DNA from: Defluviitaleaceae bacterium
Lineage (GTDB): Bacteria > Bacillota > Clostridia > Lachnospirales > WQUN01
NCBI GenBank assembly: GCA_009780185.1
Contig: WRAN01000001.1
Coordinates: 62,001-126,000, forward strand
Length of the DNA stretch: 64,000 nucleotides
Reading direction: 5' to 3'
Shown: positions 34,445 to 43,021 of the stretch, piece after piece
Layout: every line of letters starts with the position of its first letter
How positions within the stretch are numbered: position 1 is the first letter of the stretch
Program-made: the position numbers and the translations under genes
The notes under the pieces: model-generated
What the model was told of the DNA's origin: nothing
Database searches by the model: none
The model's input: the letters and a program-made list of their open reading frames with translations, nothing else

Positions 34445-35566
34445 TTACTGTGTCAATTTGCAGTACACTCTTTCGAACTCACGTACAAAAATATCCAACT
34501 CCTCCAGAGTAGTCATATGGCTTAAACTTACCCTCCAGGAGTTAAGGGCGTTTTGCTTATCCCGGCTCACTGCCATAACCGGACGAGACGGGGCGTTATC
34601 TGTAGAGCACGCGGATTTTACAGAAGCACAAATACCCTGTTTATCCAGCGCCTCCACAAACCGGGTGCCCTTCACTCCTTTTACGCTAAGGTTCAATATA
34701 TATGGGCTACCATCATGTGGGCTGTTGATTCGCACCAATGGATACGCATTAAAGGCATTTAGCAAGTATTCCCGTAAAGCAACAACGCTTTTGTGCCAAC
34801 AAGACTGCTTTTTAAGTGACACTTCCAAAGCCACAAGACAAGAAGCAGCAAGACCCACAGCAGGAGTACCGCTACGGTAAATTGATGTACTTGCACCACC
34901 ATGAACTAAAGGCTCAAGCACAACCCCTTCCCTCTTCACCAACACCCCACTGCCGCAAATTCCATAAAACTTATGAGAAGAAAAACTCAAAGTAGACGCT
35001 CCAGCCATGGAAACATGTATCTTTCCCATGGCTTGAGCCGCGTCTATATGCAAATGGCAACTTGGATGCCTTGCAATTATTTCTGATATTTCAGCCAAGG
35101 GCTGTATAACCCCTAGTTCACTATCTACAGCACTAACGCATACTAGCACCGTATCCGGACGAATAGCCTTATCTAGATATTCTAAGTCAATCTTACCATC
35201 AGGCATAATCCTAAGAAGCTCAATTTCATAACCTTCATCCTGCAAAAAAGCCAAAGCACCGCTTACAGACGGATGCTCCAGGGGCGTAGATAATATATGC
35301 CTGCCCTTATAGCTATAAGCCCGTGCAATGCCTTTAATAGCCAGATTATTAGCCTCGCTGGCCCCGGAGGTAAAAATAATTTCAGAAGACTGTACCTGCA
35401 AAAAATCTGCCATATCCCCAGTTATACGAGATAACTCATCCTTTGCCATCTGTCCGGCAGTATGTTTAGACATCGGGTTTCCAATGTACCTATTCTCAGC
35501 CTGGATAAGGGCATCAAGTGCAGCCTTAGAAACCGGAGAATGAGACGCATAGTCAAGATAAACCAT
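34445..35566 (-). CDS. Cysteine desulfurase (NifS/IscS class V)
   Basis: The 373-residue PLP enzyme starts VYLDYASHSPVS, with the PLP lysine K199 in SSHKFYG, HIDAAQAMGK, and the sulphur-carrying C320 in SACST. It takes sulphur from cysteine for thiolation or Fe-S assembly. The TtcA-like gene 39 bases downstream makes a dedicated sulphur relay likely. Its ATG directly follows the stop of the epimerase gene (TAAATG). Confidence 0.92.
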   Translation of the reverse strand: MVYLDYASHSPVSKAALDALIQAENRYIGNPMSKHTAGQMAKDELSRITGDMADFLQVQSSEIIFTSGASEANNLAIKGIARAYSYKGRHILSTPLEHPSVSGALAFLQDEGYEIELLRIMPDGKIDLEYLDKAIRPDTVLVCVSAVDSELGVIQPLAEISEIIARHPSCHLHIDAAQAMGKIHVSMAGASTLSFSSHKFYGICGSGVLVKREGVVLEPLVHGGASTSIYRSGTPAVGLAASCLVALEVSLKKQSCWHKSVVALREYLLNAFNAYPLVRINSPHDGSPYILNLSVKGVKGTRFVEALDKQGICASVKSACSTDNAPSRPVMAVSRDKQNALNSWRVSLSHMTTLEELDIFVREFERVYCKLTQ

Positions 35567-36541
35567 TTATCTTACTGCAAATGAAAACTCCGTATAGGAC
35601 TGTTGTGGTCTGTCTGGTGTTACCAAAGGAGAAGGAAACTCAGGCTTATTTACACAGTCAGGGAATAGCTGCGTCTCAAGACAAAGAGCACTATGTTTCT
35701 GGTAATTCACACCTTTGCCCGTTACCGTTCCATCTAAGAAATTCCCAGTATAAAACTGCAATCCTGGACTATCGGTTCTAACAGTCATTTCAATCCCACT
35801 CACAGGTGAATACACTACAGCACAAACCCCAGGCCCTTCAAGGGCATAGTTATGGTCATAGCCTACCCCAGTTGCCTCAATATCCTGGCCGATAGTCTTG
35901 GCTTTTCGGAAATCAAAAGGTGTTCCATCAACACCAATAAGTTCCCCTGTAGGGATTAAAGCGTCGTCAACTGCGGTAATTTTATCTGAAAAGACTTGCA
36001 TCTCATGGCCATATATATCCTTAGCATCATAACCTTCCAGATTAAAGTAACTATGATTTGTCATATTACAAACGGTTTTCGTATCTGCCTCAGCTCTATA
36101 GTCAATGCGCAAAGTATTGTCATCTTTGAGGGTGTAAACACAATAGGCCACAAGCTTGCCGGGATACCCACTATCCCCATCAAGACTTACATAAGAAAGT
36201 GATATTTTATTGGTTGCAACTTCCTCCACTGTCCATAGCTTCTTGTCAAAACCATTGCTTCCACCATGAAGATGATGCAATCCATCATTGGCTTCCATAG
36301 CATATTCCTTGCCATCCAATGAAAACTTTGCATATCCAATACGGTTGGCAACACGCCCGCATATCACACCAAAGAATGGATGTGCCTTTGTATAGTCTTT
36401 AGCGCTGTCCAGGCCATGAACGATATCCAGCAGATTCCCATCTTTTTTGGGTACGCGAAGAGATATAATCGCACACCCCAGATTGGTGACAGTCATGGTC
36501 ATGCCGTTTTTGTTAGCCAGTTCAAATGTCTTGATACTCAT
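35567..36541 (-). CDS. galM: Aldose 1-epimerase (mutarotase)
   Basis: The 324-residue protein has NRIGYAKFSLDGKEY, the catalytic HHLHGGSNGFDKK, NHSYFNL and the C-terminal ETQLFPDCVN. It interconverts the alpha and beta forms of galactose or glucose. It would feed the Leloir pathway together with galT in this window. Activity on other aldoses is possible. It is coupled to the downstream cysteine desulfurase by an exact TAAATG junction, although the functions differ. Confidence 0.9.
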   Translation of the reverse strand: MSIKTFELANKNGMTMTVTNLGCAIISLRVPKKDGNLLDIVHGLDSAKDYTKAHPFFGVICGRVANRIGYAKFSLDGKEYAMEANDGLHHLHGGSNGFDKKLWTVEEVATNKISLSYVSLDGDSGYPGKLVAYCVYTLKDDNTLRIDYRAEADTKTVCNMTNHSYFNLEGYDAKDIYGHEMQVFSDKITAVDDALIPTGELIGVDGTPFDFRKAKTIGQDIEATGVGYDHNYALEGPGVCAVVYSPVSGIEMTVRTDSPGLQFYTGNFLDGTVTGKGVNYQKHSALCLETQLFPDCVNKPEFPSPLVTPDRPQQSYTEFSFAVR

Positions 36542-36598
36542 CAGTAAACCCCTCTCAAATAGTATTGCAGGAATTATATGTCTACAAATAACAACTGT

Positions 36599-37573
36599 CT
36601 ATACTTCTCCATCCCAAAGGTCACGCCAACTCTCCGCACCTTCCCATAAAAATACTTGCCCTTTAATCAATCGACATTTCTTATCCGCCGCCGCAATTTG
36701 CTCCATTTCTTCATCAGTCAACGGATCTTCATTTATACAAATTAAATTATTAATATATTTCTCCTCCTTTACTGAAAACGGAATGGGAATCTGCCCCCGC
36801 TGTACTGCCCATTTTAAACACACAATAGCCGGATGAACACCATGAGCCTCTGCAATTGTCACAATCTCAGGCATCTCTATAGCTGAAACGTCAGATTCAT
36901 CCTTATCCCGTTCAGGACGATTAGGTGATCCAATAGGGCAAAACCCAATAGGCTGAATAGACTTATGGACACAATAATCAAAAAGCTCCGGCTGTTGAAA
37001 AGCCGGATGCAATTCCATTTCAATTGCAGCAGGCCTAATACGGCACAGAGGAAGCACCTCTTCCAGTTTTGCAATAGTCATATTAGACATCCCCAAGGAT
37101 CTGACCAGCCCCATATACATAAGCCGTTCCATCTGACGCCAGACAGCCATAAACTCATCTTTATCAAAAGGTCTGGAATCTGGATTACGGGCATCACCAT
37201 CACAACCAGGGGCATGATAATTAGGAAATGGCCAATGGACAAAGTACATATCAATATAATCCAACCTCAAGTCCCTAAGTGACTTGGCGCAGGATAAAAG
37301 CACATCCCCTCGTCCATGCATATCATTCCACACCTTAGAGGTAACGAACAACTCATCACGAGTAACAATTCCTTCAGTCAGAGCCTTTTCAAAAACTTCC
37401 CCGATTTTATCCTCATTGCCATAAATAGCGGCACAATCAATAAGCCGATATCCCGCCCCAATAGCGCCATACACAGCCGCGGCCACCTCATCTGGGGTAA
37501 CATGGTCACTCCCAAAGGTTCCCATCCCTATAAGAGGAATTTCCATATTATTGAATAATTTCCGGGTCGTCAT
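36599..37573 (-). CDS. Aldo/keto reductase
   Basis: The 324-residue TIM-barrel NADPH oxidoreductase has the catalytic tetrad recognisable as D46-like (RLIDCAAIYGNE with Tyr), K in VTSKVWN and H in YFVHWPF. The C-terminal CLKWAVQRGQIPIPFS and DPLTDEEMEQI are normal for the family. The substrate is unknown, probably a sugar or keto compound. It lies 57 bases upstream of the epimerase gene on the same strand. Confidence 0.92.
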   Translation of the reverse strand: MTTRKLFNNMEIPLIGMGTFGSDHVTPDEVAAAVYGAIGAGYRLIDCAAIYGNEDKIGEVFEKALTEGIVTRDELFVTSKVWNDMHGRGDVLLSCAKSLRDLRLDYIDMYFVHWPFPNYHAPGCDGDARNPDSRPFDKDEFMAVWRQMERLMYMGLVRSLGMSNMTIAKLEEVLPLCRIRPAAIEMELHPAFQQPELFDYCVHKSIQPIGFCPIGSPNRPERDKDESDVSAIEMPEIVTIAEAHGVHPAIVCLKWAVQRGQIPIPFSVKEEKYINNLICINEDPLTDEEMEQIAAADKKCRLIKGQVFLWEGAESWRDLWDGEV

Positions 37574-37794
37574 AACCCCTCGCCTCCAATTGCATATTTA
37601 CATTACTCTACAGTGCTCAAAATACATAATTCTAACAATACGGCAAAGTCGCTATTATAATGAAATCAATCCGCTATAATATGAAGTCAGTCTAATATGC
37701 CCCGGGTAAAACCGTCAACCCTTGACATATTTTTTAAGCACTATATAATACCCCTTGCGGCTGGGGCTGATGATGATTGGGTTTGGTCGCAGAT

Positions 37795-37867
37795 AGGGGT
37801 ATAGTTCAGTTGGTAGAACGTCGGTCTCCAAAACCGGATGTCGTGGGTTCAAGTCCTACTGCCCCTG
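37795..37867 (+). tRNA. tRNA-Trp (anticodon CCA)
   Basis: The 73-base cloverleaf has acceptor AGGGGTA paired with TGCCCCT, D-arm AGTTCAGTTGGTAGAACG, anticodon loop CTCCAAA (CCA) and T-arm GGGTTCAAGTCC. The CCA end is not encoded. A hairpin terminator follows at once. Confidence 0.96.
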
Positions 37868-37872
37868 AATAT

Positions 37873-37918
37873 AAAAAGGTTGGATTTGCTGAGTATTCTC
37901 AGTCAATCCAACCTTTTT
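37873..37918 (+). terminator. Terminator after tRNA-Trp
   Basis: AAAAAGGTTGGATT and AATCCAACCTTTTT form a perfect 14-base stem five bases after the tRNA. Confidence 0.92.
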
Positions 37919-38110
37919 AATTATATTACATTTTCATTCCATTGGTTTTATCTATAATAAGAGCTGGAAAAAATGGTTATAAACATTCTTTATGTTAGGT
38001 TCAGCAGTGACTTCTGCTATCATGGATAGCAGTAATTATTATGTGTGTACCAGGTTCTTAAGCAGCGCTGGTGCGGAATCGTAGTCAAGAAAGGAGCATG
38101 ATTACTCATC

Positions 38111-38701
38111 ATGGAAAAACGCAATTGGACAGTACTAATTGTTGGCGGTGCTTCTGGCATAGGGAAATCAACAATAGCATATGAACTAGCAAGGCATTTC
38201 GGTATTAATGTTCTTGAATTTGATGATATACAGCGCACTGTAAAGTCTGTGGTAGACAAGACAGATGCAACAAAAGCTATGTTCCCCGCTATTAACGATG
38301 TGAACGGGCACAATTGGATGAACCTAGGTGTCGAATGGAATGTACAATGGTTGAAGGATGTCAGCAGGGAAATGTCAGAGTTTTTGGTTGAGCTAGTGGA
38401 AAGACATGTAGATGAGAATATCCCTTTTATTATAGAAGGTGACTTTATACTACCAGAACTGGTAAAGCCTATGATTAGCTCAAAGGTTAAAGCGTTATTT
38501 ATACAAGAAAACGATATAAATCAAATTATTAGCAATTACCAGGCGCGTGAGGGTGGAGAAAAACAAACTTTCCGGGCAGAGATATGCATTTCTTACAATA
38601 ATTGGATAAAAAAATCCTGTGAAGATATGAGAATAGATATGCTTGAATCAAGACCGTGGGATAGTGTTTTAGAACGAGCGGTTGAAATATTGAGAAAATA
38701 A
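38111..38701 (+). CDS. P-loop kinase-like ATPase (2-phosphoglycerate kinase type)
   Basis: The 196-residue protein has Walker A GGASGIGKST near 12-21, then VLEFDDIQRTVK and FIIEGDFILPE, a small-molecule kinase layout. Similar proteins are labelled AAA-family or 2-phosphoglycerate kinase-like; the substrate is not known. AGGAG sits 14 bases ahead of the ATG, with an out-of-frame ATG between. It is flanked by terminators on both sides, so it is monocistronic. Confidence 0.75.
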   Translation: MEKRNWTVLIVGGASGIGKSTIAYELARHFGINVLEFDDIQRTVKSVVDKTDATKAMFPAINDVNGHNWMNLGVEWNVQWLKDVSREMSEFLVELVERHVDENIPFIIEGDFILPELVKPMISSKVKALFIQENDINQIISNYQAREGGEKQTFRAEICISYNNWIKKSCEDMRIDMLESRPWDSVLERAVEILRK

Positions 38702-38742
38702 AAAACACAGGTCTCCCTTTTTATGGGGAGCCTGTGTTTTTT
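38702..38742 (+). terminator. Terminator after the P-loop kinase gene
   Basis: AAAACACAGG-t-CTCCC and GGGGAGCCTGTGTTTT form a strong stem with A and T flanks, directly after the stop codon at 38701. Confidence 0.92.
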
Positions 38743-38776
38743 AACATGCGAGTATCGGGACGTTACTGGAATAATT

Positions 38777-39910
38777 CTACGCCTTTGCGACTTTTGCACC
38801 CTTTGATCTATTGCATTTCCAGCACAAGCACTGAAGGTTCTCCTCAACAGACATTCCACCTTTAGATATTGGTATGATATGGTCAATTTCTAGGAGCAAT
38901 GTTGGTTCCTGCTTTATGCTAACTTTACATATTTTACAAGCATACTTGTCTCGCGATTTAATTTTCTCTCTAAAATCCGCAGTCATAATCATTCTTTGAT
39001 ACTGCGCTGACTTTTTGTACTTTATCTTATCGTCCAACCAAACGACGAGCTTTTGTAGTTGAGGTGACGACAGTTCAAGAGTGTATCGTAGGCCACTGTT
39101 TCCTCCAGAACTCGTATACTGGAATATGTATCTTGGGTAAATTACAGACTTCAAGTCTAGGTCAACCAAGCCTAGCTTTTTATATAACGACTTCTTAAAT
39201 GACCTGATTAAAAATGGCAAGTCGTTTTTAATTTTATCGAACAAATCATTCCTTTTCTCCTGAAGCAGATGTCTTGATTCGGCGTAGGACTCAAAGTTTC
39301 CCAACATCTCGTTGGCGGAGTTGCGACTGTCTTCGCTAATATCTACATTAAAGTATTTACATAGATACTTGAACCCGTCGAGTTGTGCGCTGCTAACTAC
39401 TGAACGAGAGCAGTGGTATATGTAGTTGTGGTTTTGTCTGCTGAAAAGCCCAGAGTGTTGATAGTTCCATCTGCTAGTGTTTGCGGTCTCTCCTACGAAG
39501 TCTTGCTTTGTTTGACCGCCCAAAATATTAAGGCTGAGTTGGTCGGCATATATGTTTAGGTCGTTGAATTCGGAAATCAGGTCTTTTACGCCTTTCTGGA
39601 TACGAATAAACGCCTTAGACCTAAAGTAAGCAGCACGATAAAGCAGAATCATCACAACTGTTACTAAGACTGCCGCCCCAGCGATTCCGACACCGATTAA
39701 AATGCTTGGTACGTATTGCTCTATTGTGCTAGTATCAATTTCTGCTAACCAAAGTAAAGCAAAAACTAAAGCTCCAATTAACACTCCAGTTGTAATGATT
39801 ACGATACTTATAGCTAAAGCAGTGTTTGATTGTTCACCCCTCCCATGCCTCCGCTGGGTGTCAGAGTCAGCCATAAGGGACACAATTGCACGAACTGTCG
39901 ATTTTTTCAT
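38777..39910 (-). CDS. Membrane-anchored HNH endonuclease
   Basis: The 377-residue protein has two membrane helices (about 30-55, ALAISIVIITTGVLIGALVF, and 70-95, LIGVGIAGAAVLVTVVMILL). A helical cytoplasmic middle follows, then a C-terminal HNH domain (about 320-375) with CKIC, EIDHIIPISKGG and CLCWKCNRSKG, which has the paired zinc cysteines and the catalytic His. A nuclease tethered to the membrane suggests a role against incoming phage or plasmid DNA, though this is inferred. It lies 48 bases downstream of a serine recombinase in the same direction, likely one mobile unit. Confidence 0.85.
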   Translation of the reverse strand: MKKSTVRAIVSLMADSDTQRRHGRGEQSNTALAISIVIITTGVLIGALVFALLWLAEIDTSTIEQYVPSILIGVGIAGAAVLVTVVMILLYRAAYFRSKAFIRIQKGVKDLISEFNDLNIYADQLSLNILGGQTKQDFVGETANTSRWNYQHSGLFSRQNHNYIYHCSRSVVSSAQLDGFKYLCKYFNVDISEDSRNSANEMLGNFESYAESRHLLQEKRNDLFDKIKNDLPFLIRSFKKSLYKKLGLVDLDLKSVIYPRYIFQYTSSGGNSGLRYTLELSSPQLQKLVVWLDDKIKYKKSAQYQRMIMTADFREKIKSRDKYACKICKVSIKQEPTLLLEIDHIIPISKGGMSVEENLQCLCWKCNRSKGAKVAKA

Positions 39911-39958
39911 ATGCTTTATTATACCATGTATGTGATATAATCCCTATAAGCGTGGAGG

Positions 39959-41482
39959 CTATTCCGACTCAAGGAAAAGCTCGATAGAGCTGGCAAGCAC
40001 AGAAAACTCATCATAAGATTCTGTGAACACAGCCTCTACTCCCCGCCATAGTGAATGATTTGCGTGTGAAGCCATAGAATCAAACGGTTTTTGGTATTCC
40101 CACCCCAGTTTGTCGCCGTCTATCCATAAGTTCCGAAATAGGATTTTAAGAAGACGGCGTTTTTCTTCTATTTCAGAACTTTCCGCAAACCTTTGGGGTA
40201 GATTGCGCACTAGCCGCATTATGGCAATAGCGTTCTTATACCAATCACTGCTTGCTTCGTCCAGCGATAATAGCCTTTTCTCCAGTCTACTTTTCTGGTG
40301 GTCGTATTCGTTGCGCTTGGCTTTATACTCGTCTTTTTCAATATCACCGTCCATATAGACATCAAACAGTCGCCCAGTTCGGGCGTTGATTTTCGCTAAC
40401 TCGGTGTTGAATCGTGTCGTGAGCGTAGCTTTGGTAGCGGCCTGGTCTTTTTCTGCGAGCCCTAGAGCGTTCATAACCGCATCATATTGCTCTCTGGTAG
40501 GGTGGATGGCGGTTACAGCTTCCTGTAGCTGACGTGTGATTTCTTCTTCACGAAACCAAGAAGCACCATGCTTGCCTTTGTGCTGTGTGCAGTGGTAGTA
40601 GATGTAGCCTTTGGCTTGCTCGGGCGTAATACGGCAGCCGCAGTCTTTGCAGACAAACAGCCCACGATATAGATAAGGGAGACCAGCATACTTAAACGCT
40701 GGCTTATTATACCTTGAGGCAACCTTTCGAACGGCATCATATAATTCCTCACTCATGATCGTCTTATATACGTGTGGGTAAAGTTTGCCTTTCAAGCGCA
40801 TCCTACCTATGTAGAACGGGTTTTTGAGGACTTTGTATAGCTGACCTTGCGACATCTTCACACCATAGGTCTCAAGCAGCCACGGGCGGAGTTTTTGCAT
40901 AGACGTAGCACCCGAAGCGTAGCGTGTGTATAGTGCCACCACGATCGGAGCATTCTCGTCTGGCTGAATCCAAGCCTTTTTGTCTTTGGTGATGTTTTTG
41001 TAACCAAAAGGGGCTTTGCCCAGCCATTCGCCATTGCGGAGTTTTTCTTCTTGTCCACGGCGAACGTTGTCGCTTAATTGGGTGACATAGCTTTTAGCAA
41101 ACATCACACCCATATCCCAGCGGAGAATATCGGCACTGTTAGAGGTTTGGTGAATAATCAGGTTCTCACGCATAAAGTGAAGCTCCAGCTTACCGCTCTT
41201 TCGTAGCTCGTCCAGCAACACCGACTCACGAAAGCCACGCTGAAGCCTATCCACAGTGTCCACCACTAAAGCAATCGTCTCCTTGGCACTTTTAATCTGG
41301 CTGATAATTTCGCTAAACTTGATGCGATTGGCTTTGCTGGAGGACTCGGTTAGGGGATAGATGTCTAGCACGTCCATATTTTGGCGTGCGGTGTATTCCT
41401 TGGCACGTCTTGTTTGCGCTGGGATGGAATTATTTTCCTCTTGGTCTTTGCTTGAAACCCTAGCCAGAATAATGGCTTTCAT
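39959..41482 (-). CDS. Large serine recombinase
   Basis: The protein has 507 residues from the ATG at 41482, which has AAAGGAGG close ahead; the longer frame adds 20 implausible residues. The resolvase catalytic domain (ILARVSSKDQEENNSIPAQ with catalytic Ser) is followed by the recombinase domain (GKAPFGYKN, YVTQLSDNVRRGQ), a zinc ribbon (CKDCGCRI...HCTQHKG) and a coiled coil. Such enzymes integrate or excise phages and ICEs. No attachment core was found by eye. Base composition is more balanced than that of its neighbours, indicating transfer. Confidence 0.93.
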   Translation of the reverse strand: MKAIILARVSSKDQEENNSIPAQTRRAKEYTARQNMDVLDIYPLTESSSKANRIKFSEIISQIKSAKETIALVVDTVDRLQRGFRESVLLDELRKSGKLELHFMRENLIIHQTSNSADILRWDMGVMFAKSYVTQLSDNVRRGQEEKLRNGEWLGKAPFGYKNITKDKKAWIQPDENAPIVVALYTRYASGATSMQKLRPWLLETYGVKMSQGQLYKVLKNPFYIGRMRLKGKLYPHVYKTIMSEELYDAVRKVASRYNKPAFKYAGLPYLYRGLFVCKDCGCRITPEQAKGYIYYHCTQHKGKHGASWFREEEITRQLQEAVTAIHPTREQYDAVMNALGLAEKDQAATKATLTTRFNTELAKINARTGRLFDVYMDGDIEKDEYKAKRNEYDHQKSRLEKRLLSLDEASSDWYKNAIAIMRLVRNLPQRFAESSEIEEKRRLLKILFRNLWIDGDKLGWEYQKPFDSMASHANHSLWRGVEAVFTESYDEFSVLASSIELFLESE

Positions 41483-41939
41483 TGCCCTCCTTTCGTTGTG
41501 ATTTGACTTCCGATTTATGTAGCCACTGAATAAGTTCGACAAACCGCCGTAGCTCTTCGGCTTTCAGTGGTGATTTTGTTAGGCTGTTTGCATCATTTAC
41601 CTCTTTCGTTAATTTATTACACTCACACCATACACGGCTCGTTTAGCACAGTCAAGGGTCATTTGCAATTTTGCGTTATTTTCTTCCATGTGGTCGAAAA
41701 TATAAGCATAAGCCCAGACTTTTTTACTGCGTCATACGTAGCCGAAAATAGCCCTTTGACCCCAATTTTACTATGTCCAATCGCTCCAAAAGTCATTTGC
41801 TTTTGTTCTTTGACCCCTGTAAAGAGCCTGCTATAACGTGTATGGGTGGAGCGCAACTTATTTCTTGCCGTAGGAATAAATGCATGATTGCATTTATAAA
41901 GCATTTGCTGTATAATCGAATGTAAGAGAAAGGAGCTGA
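41483..41939 (-). other. Recombinase upstream region with two very small candidate frames
   Basis: Minus-strand reading shows MEENNAKLQMTLDCAKRAVY in a 26-codon frame (41609-41689) and, overlapping the recombinase start, a startless frame with LTKSPLKAEELRRFVELIQW that ends at 41460. The second has protein-like composition and may be a small companion gene broken at its start. On the plus strand the end of the region carries the relB Shine-Dalgarno AAAGGAG. I see no other features. Confidence 0.3.
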
Positions 41940-41945
41940 TTGAAT

Positions 41946-42245
41946 ATGGCAACCAGAACAGTAGCGGATAAAGCAATCACTGTTAGAGTAGATGGCGCGA
42001 CTAAGGAGCAAGCCGAGAGAATGCTTGATGAGATGGGTATAAATATGACCACCTTCTTCAACTCAAGTCTCAAAGCTCTAGTTCGTGAGCGAAGAATCCC
42101 GTTTGATATGGTGACTCAGGAATACTTGGAAGACCAAGCAATCTTAAAGAAGCTGGCTGAAGTTGAGAACGACCCAGATACTAGGTGGTTGACTCGAGAC
42201 GAAGTGTTCGGCCCAATCAGGGAACGGTTCGGCTATGAAGTATAA
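41946..42245 (+). CDS. RelB/DinJ-family antitoxin
   Basis: The protein has 99 residues from ATG at 41946; a TTG at 41940 is also near the AGGAG at 41931 and gives two extra residues. A ribbon-helix-helix N-terminus (ITVRVDGATKEQAERMLDEM, GINMTTFFNSSLKALV) and a C-terminal acidic tail that would wrap the toxin are the RelB/DinJ pattern. It should also repress its own operon. It overlaps the toxin gene by 11 bases. Confidence 0.9.
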   Translation: MATRTVADKAITVRVDGATKEQAERMLDEMGINMTTFFNSSLKALVRERRIPFDMVTQEYLEDQAILKKLAEVENDPDTRWLTRDEVFGPIRERFGYEV

Positions 42246-42531
42246 GGTGATACTCTCTTCATACGCTAATCGGGACTTAGCAAGACTTGCTAATATCCTC
42301 GAGCCTCACCCCAACAAAGCCAAACGGCTTTTCAAGGAGATTGAGCATAAGCTAGACTTACTCGAAGATACCCCGCTTATGTGTCAAGAATACCCAGCTA
42401 ACCCGAAATATCGCCGTATGAACCTTGAGGGTCACGCCCTATTTTATACGGTTGACGAGGCGAAGCGAGAGATTAACATCTACCGAGTTATCTACGCCAA
42501 GCGAGACATTGAAAGACTGCTCAGCGAATAG
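42235..42531 (+). CDS. RelE/ParE-family toxin
   Basis: The 98-residue protein has the RelE fold pattern: KYKVILSSYANRDLARLANI, LEDTPLMCQEYPANPKYRRM and the C-terminal basic YRVIYAKRDIERLL. RelE toxins cut mRNA on the ribosome; ParE-like members poison gyrase. The partner antitoxin is immediately upstream. Together with the recombinase it probably stabilises a mobile segment between the tRNA genes. Confidence 0.9.
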   Translation: MKYKVILSSYANRDLARLANILEPHPNKAKRLFKEIEHKLDLLEDTPLMCQEYPANPKYRRMNLEGHALFYTVDEAKREINIYRVIYAKRDIERLLSE

Positions 42532-42563
42532 GTAGACAACCACCCACTACGGCAAGACGAGAA

Positions 42564-42585
42564 TAGCCCCTTAACTGGGGCTTTC
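42564..42585 (+). terminator. Terminator after relBE pair
   Basis: AGCCCC-TTAACT-GGGGCT followed by TTCTCC forms a compact GC stem 33 bases after the toxin stop. The T-run is short. Confidence 0.7.
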
Positions 42586-42600
42586 TCCGTATTCGTTAGA

Positions 42601-42630
42601 GTGTGGGTGACGGGATTCCGCAACCCACAC
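42601..42630. repeat. Inverted repeat downstream of relBE
   Basis: GTGTGGGT and ACCCACAC form a perfect 8-base stem around a 14-base loop. There is no T-run; the function is unknown. The rest of 42631-42883 shows no gene that I can support. Confidence 0.45.
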
Positions 42631-42883
42631 CCTGACGGCTCCCGCCCGCGCCAACGTGGAAACTTACAATGAGAAAACATAGTAAGGAGTCATTTCCCTA
42701 ATTGCGTTTACTTCGTGATAAACACTGGGGTTTCGGGTATCTTCTGGACAGCGCGAACGGTCAGGCGAACAGACACCCGACAATAGAGGTCATACTACAT
42801 TTTTTGGATATGTAAATTGCTAACGGCAAACAAAAACCAGCTCCATGATTTACCATGTGCTGGTTTAAGTAAGACCACTTATC

Positions 42884-42967
42884 TGCCCGAGGCCGGACTC
42901 GAACCGGCACGAATTTGCATTCGAGGGATTTTAAGTCCCTTGCGTCTACCAATTCCGCCACTCGGGC
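42884..42967 (-). tRNA. tRNA-Leu (anticodon TAA)
   Basis: On the minus strand the 84-base sequence starts GCCCGAGTGGCGGAATTGG and ends in CTCGGGCA, a 7-base acceptor stem with discriminator A. The anticodon loop is CTTAAAA (TAA), there is a variable arm, and the T-arm GGTTCGAGTCC is intact. CCA is not encoded. Its 3' end faces the recombinase-HNH-RelBE segment. Confidence 0.96.
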
Positions 42968-43021
42968 ATTCACTTGCAGGGGGTATTATAGATTCGCTCC
43001 TTAGTGGGTGTCAAGTTAATA

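Noticed and set aside
42884-42967. tRNA-Leu 3' end as attachment site of the recombinase element
   Set aside because: I could not find a repeat of the tRNA 3' end near 38740-38780 or elsewhere on the other side, and large serine recombinases usually do not use tRNA genes.
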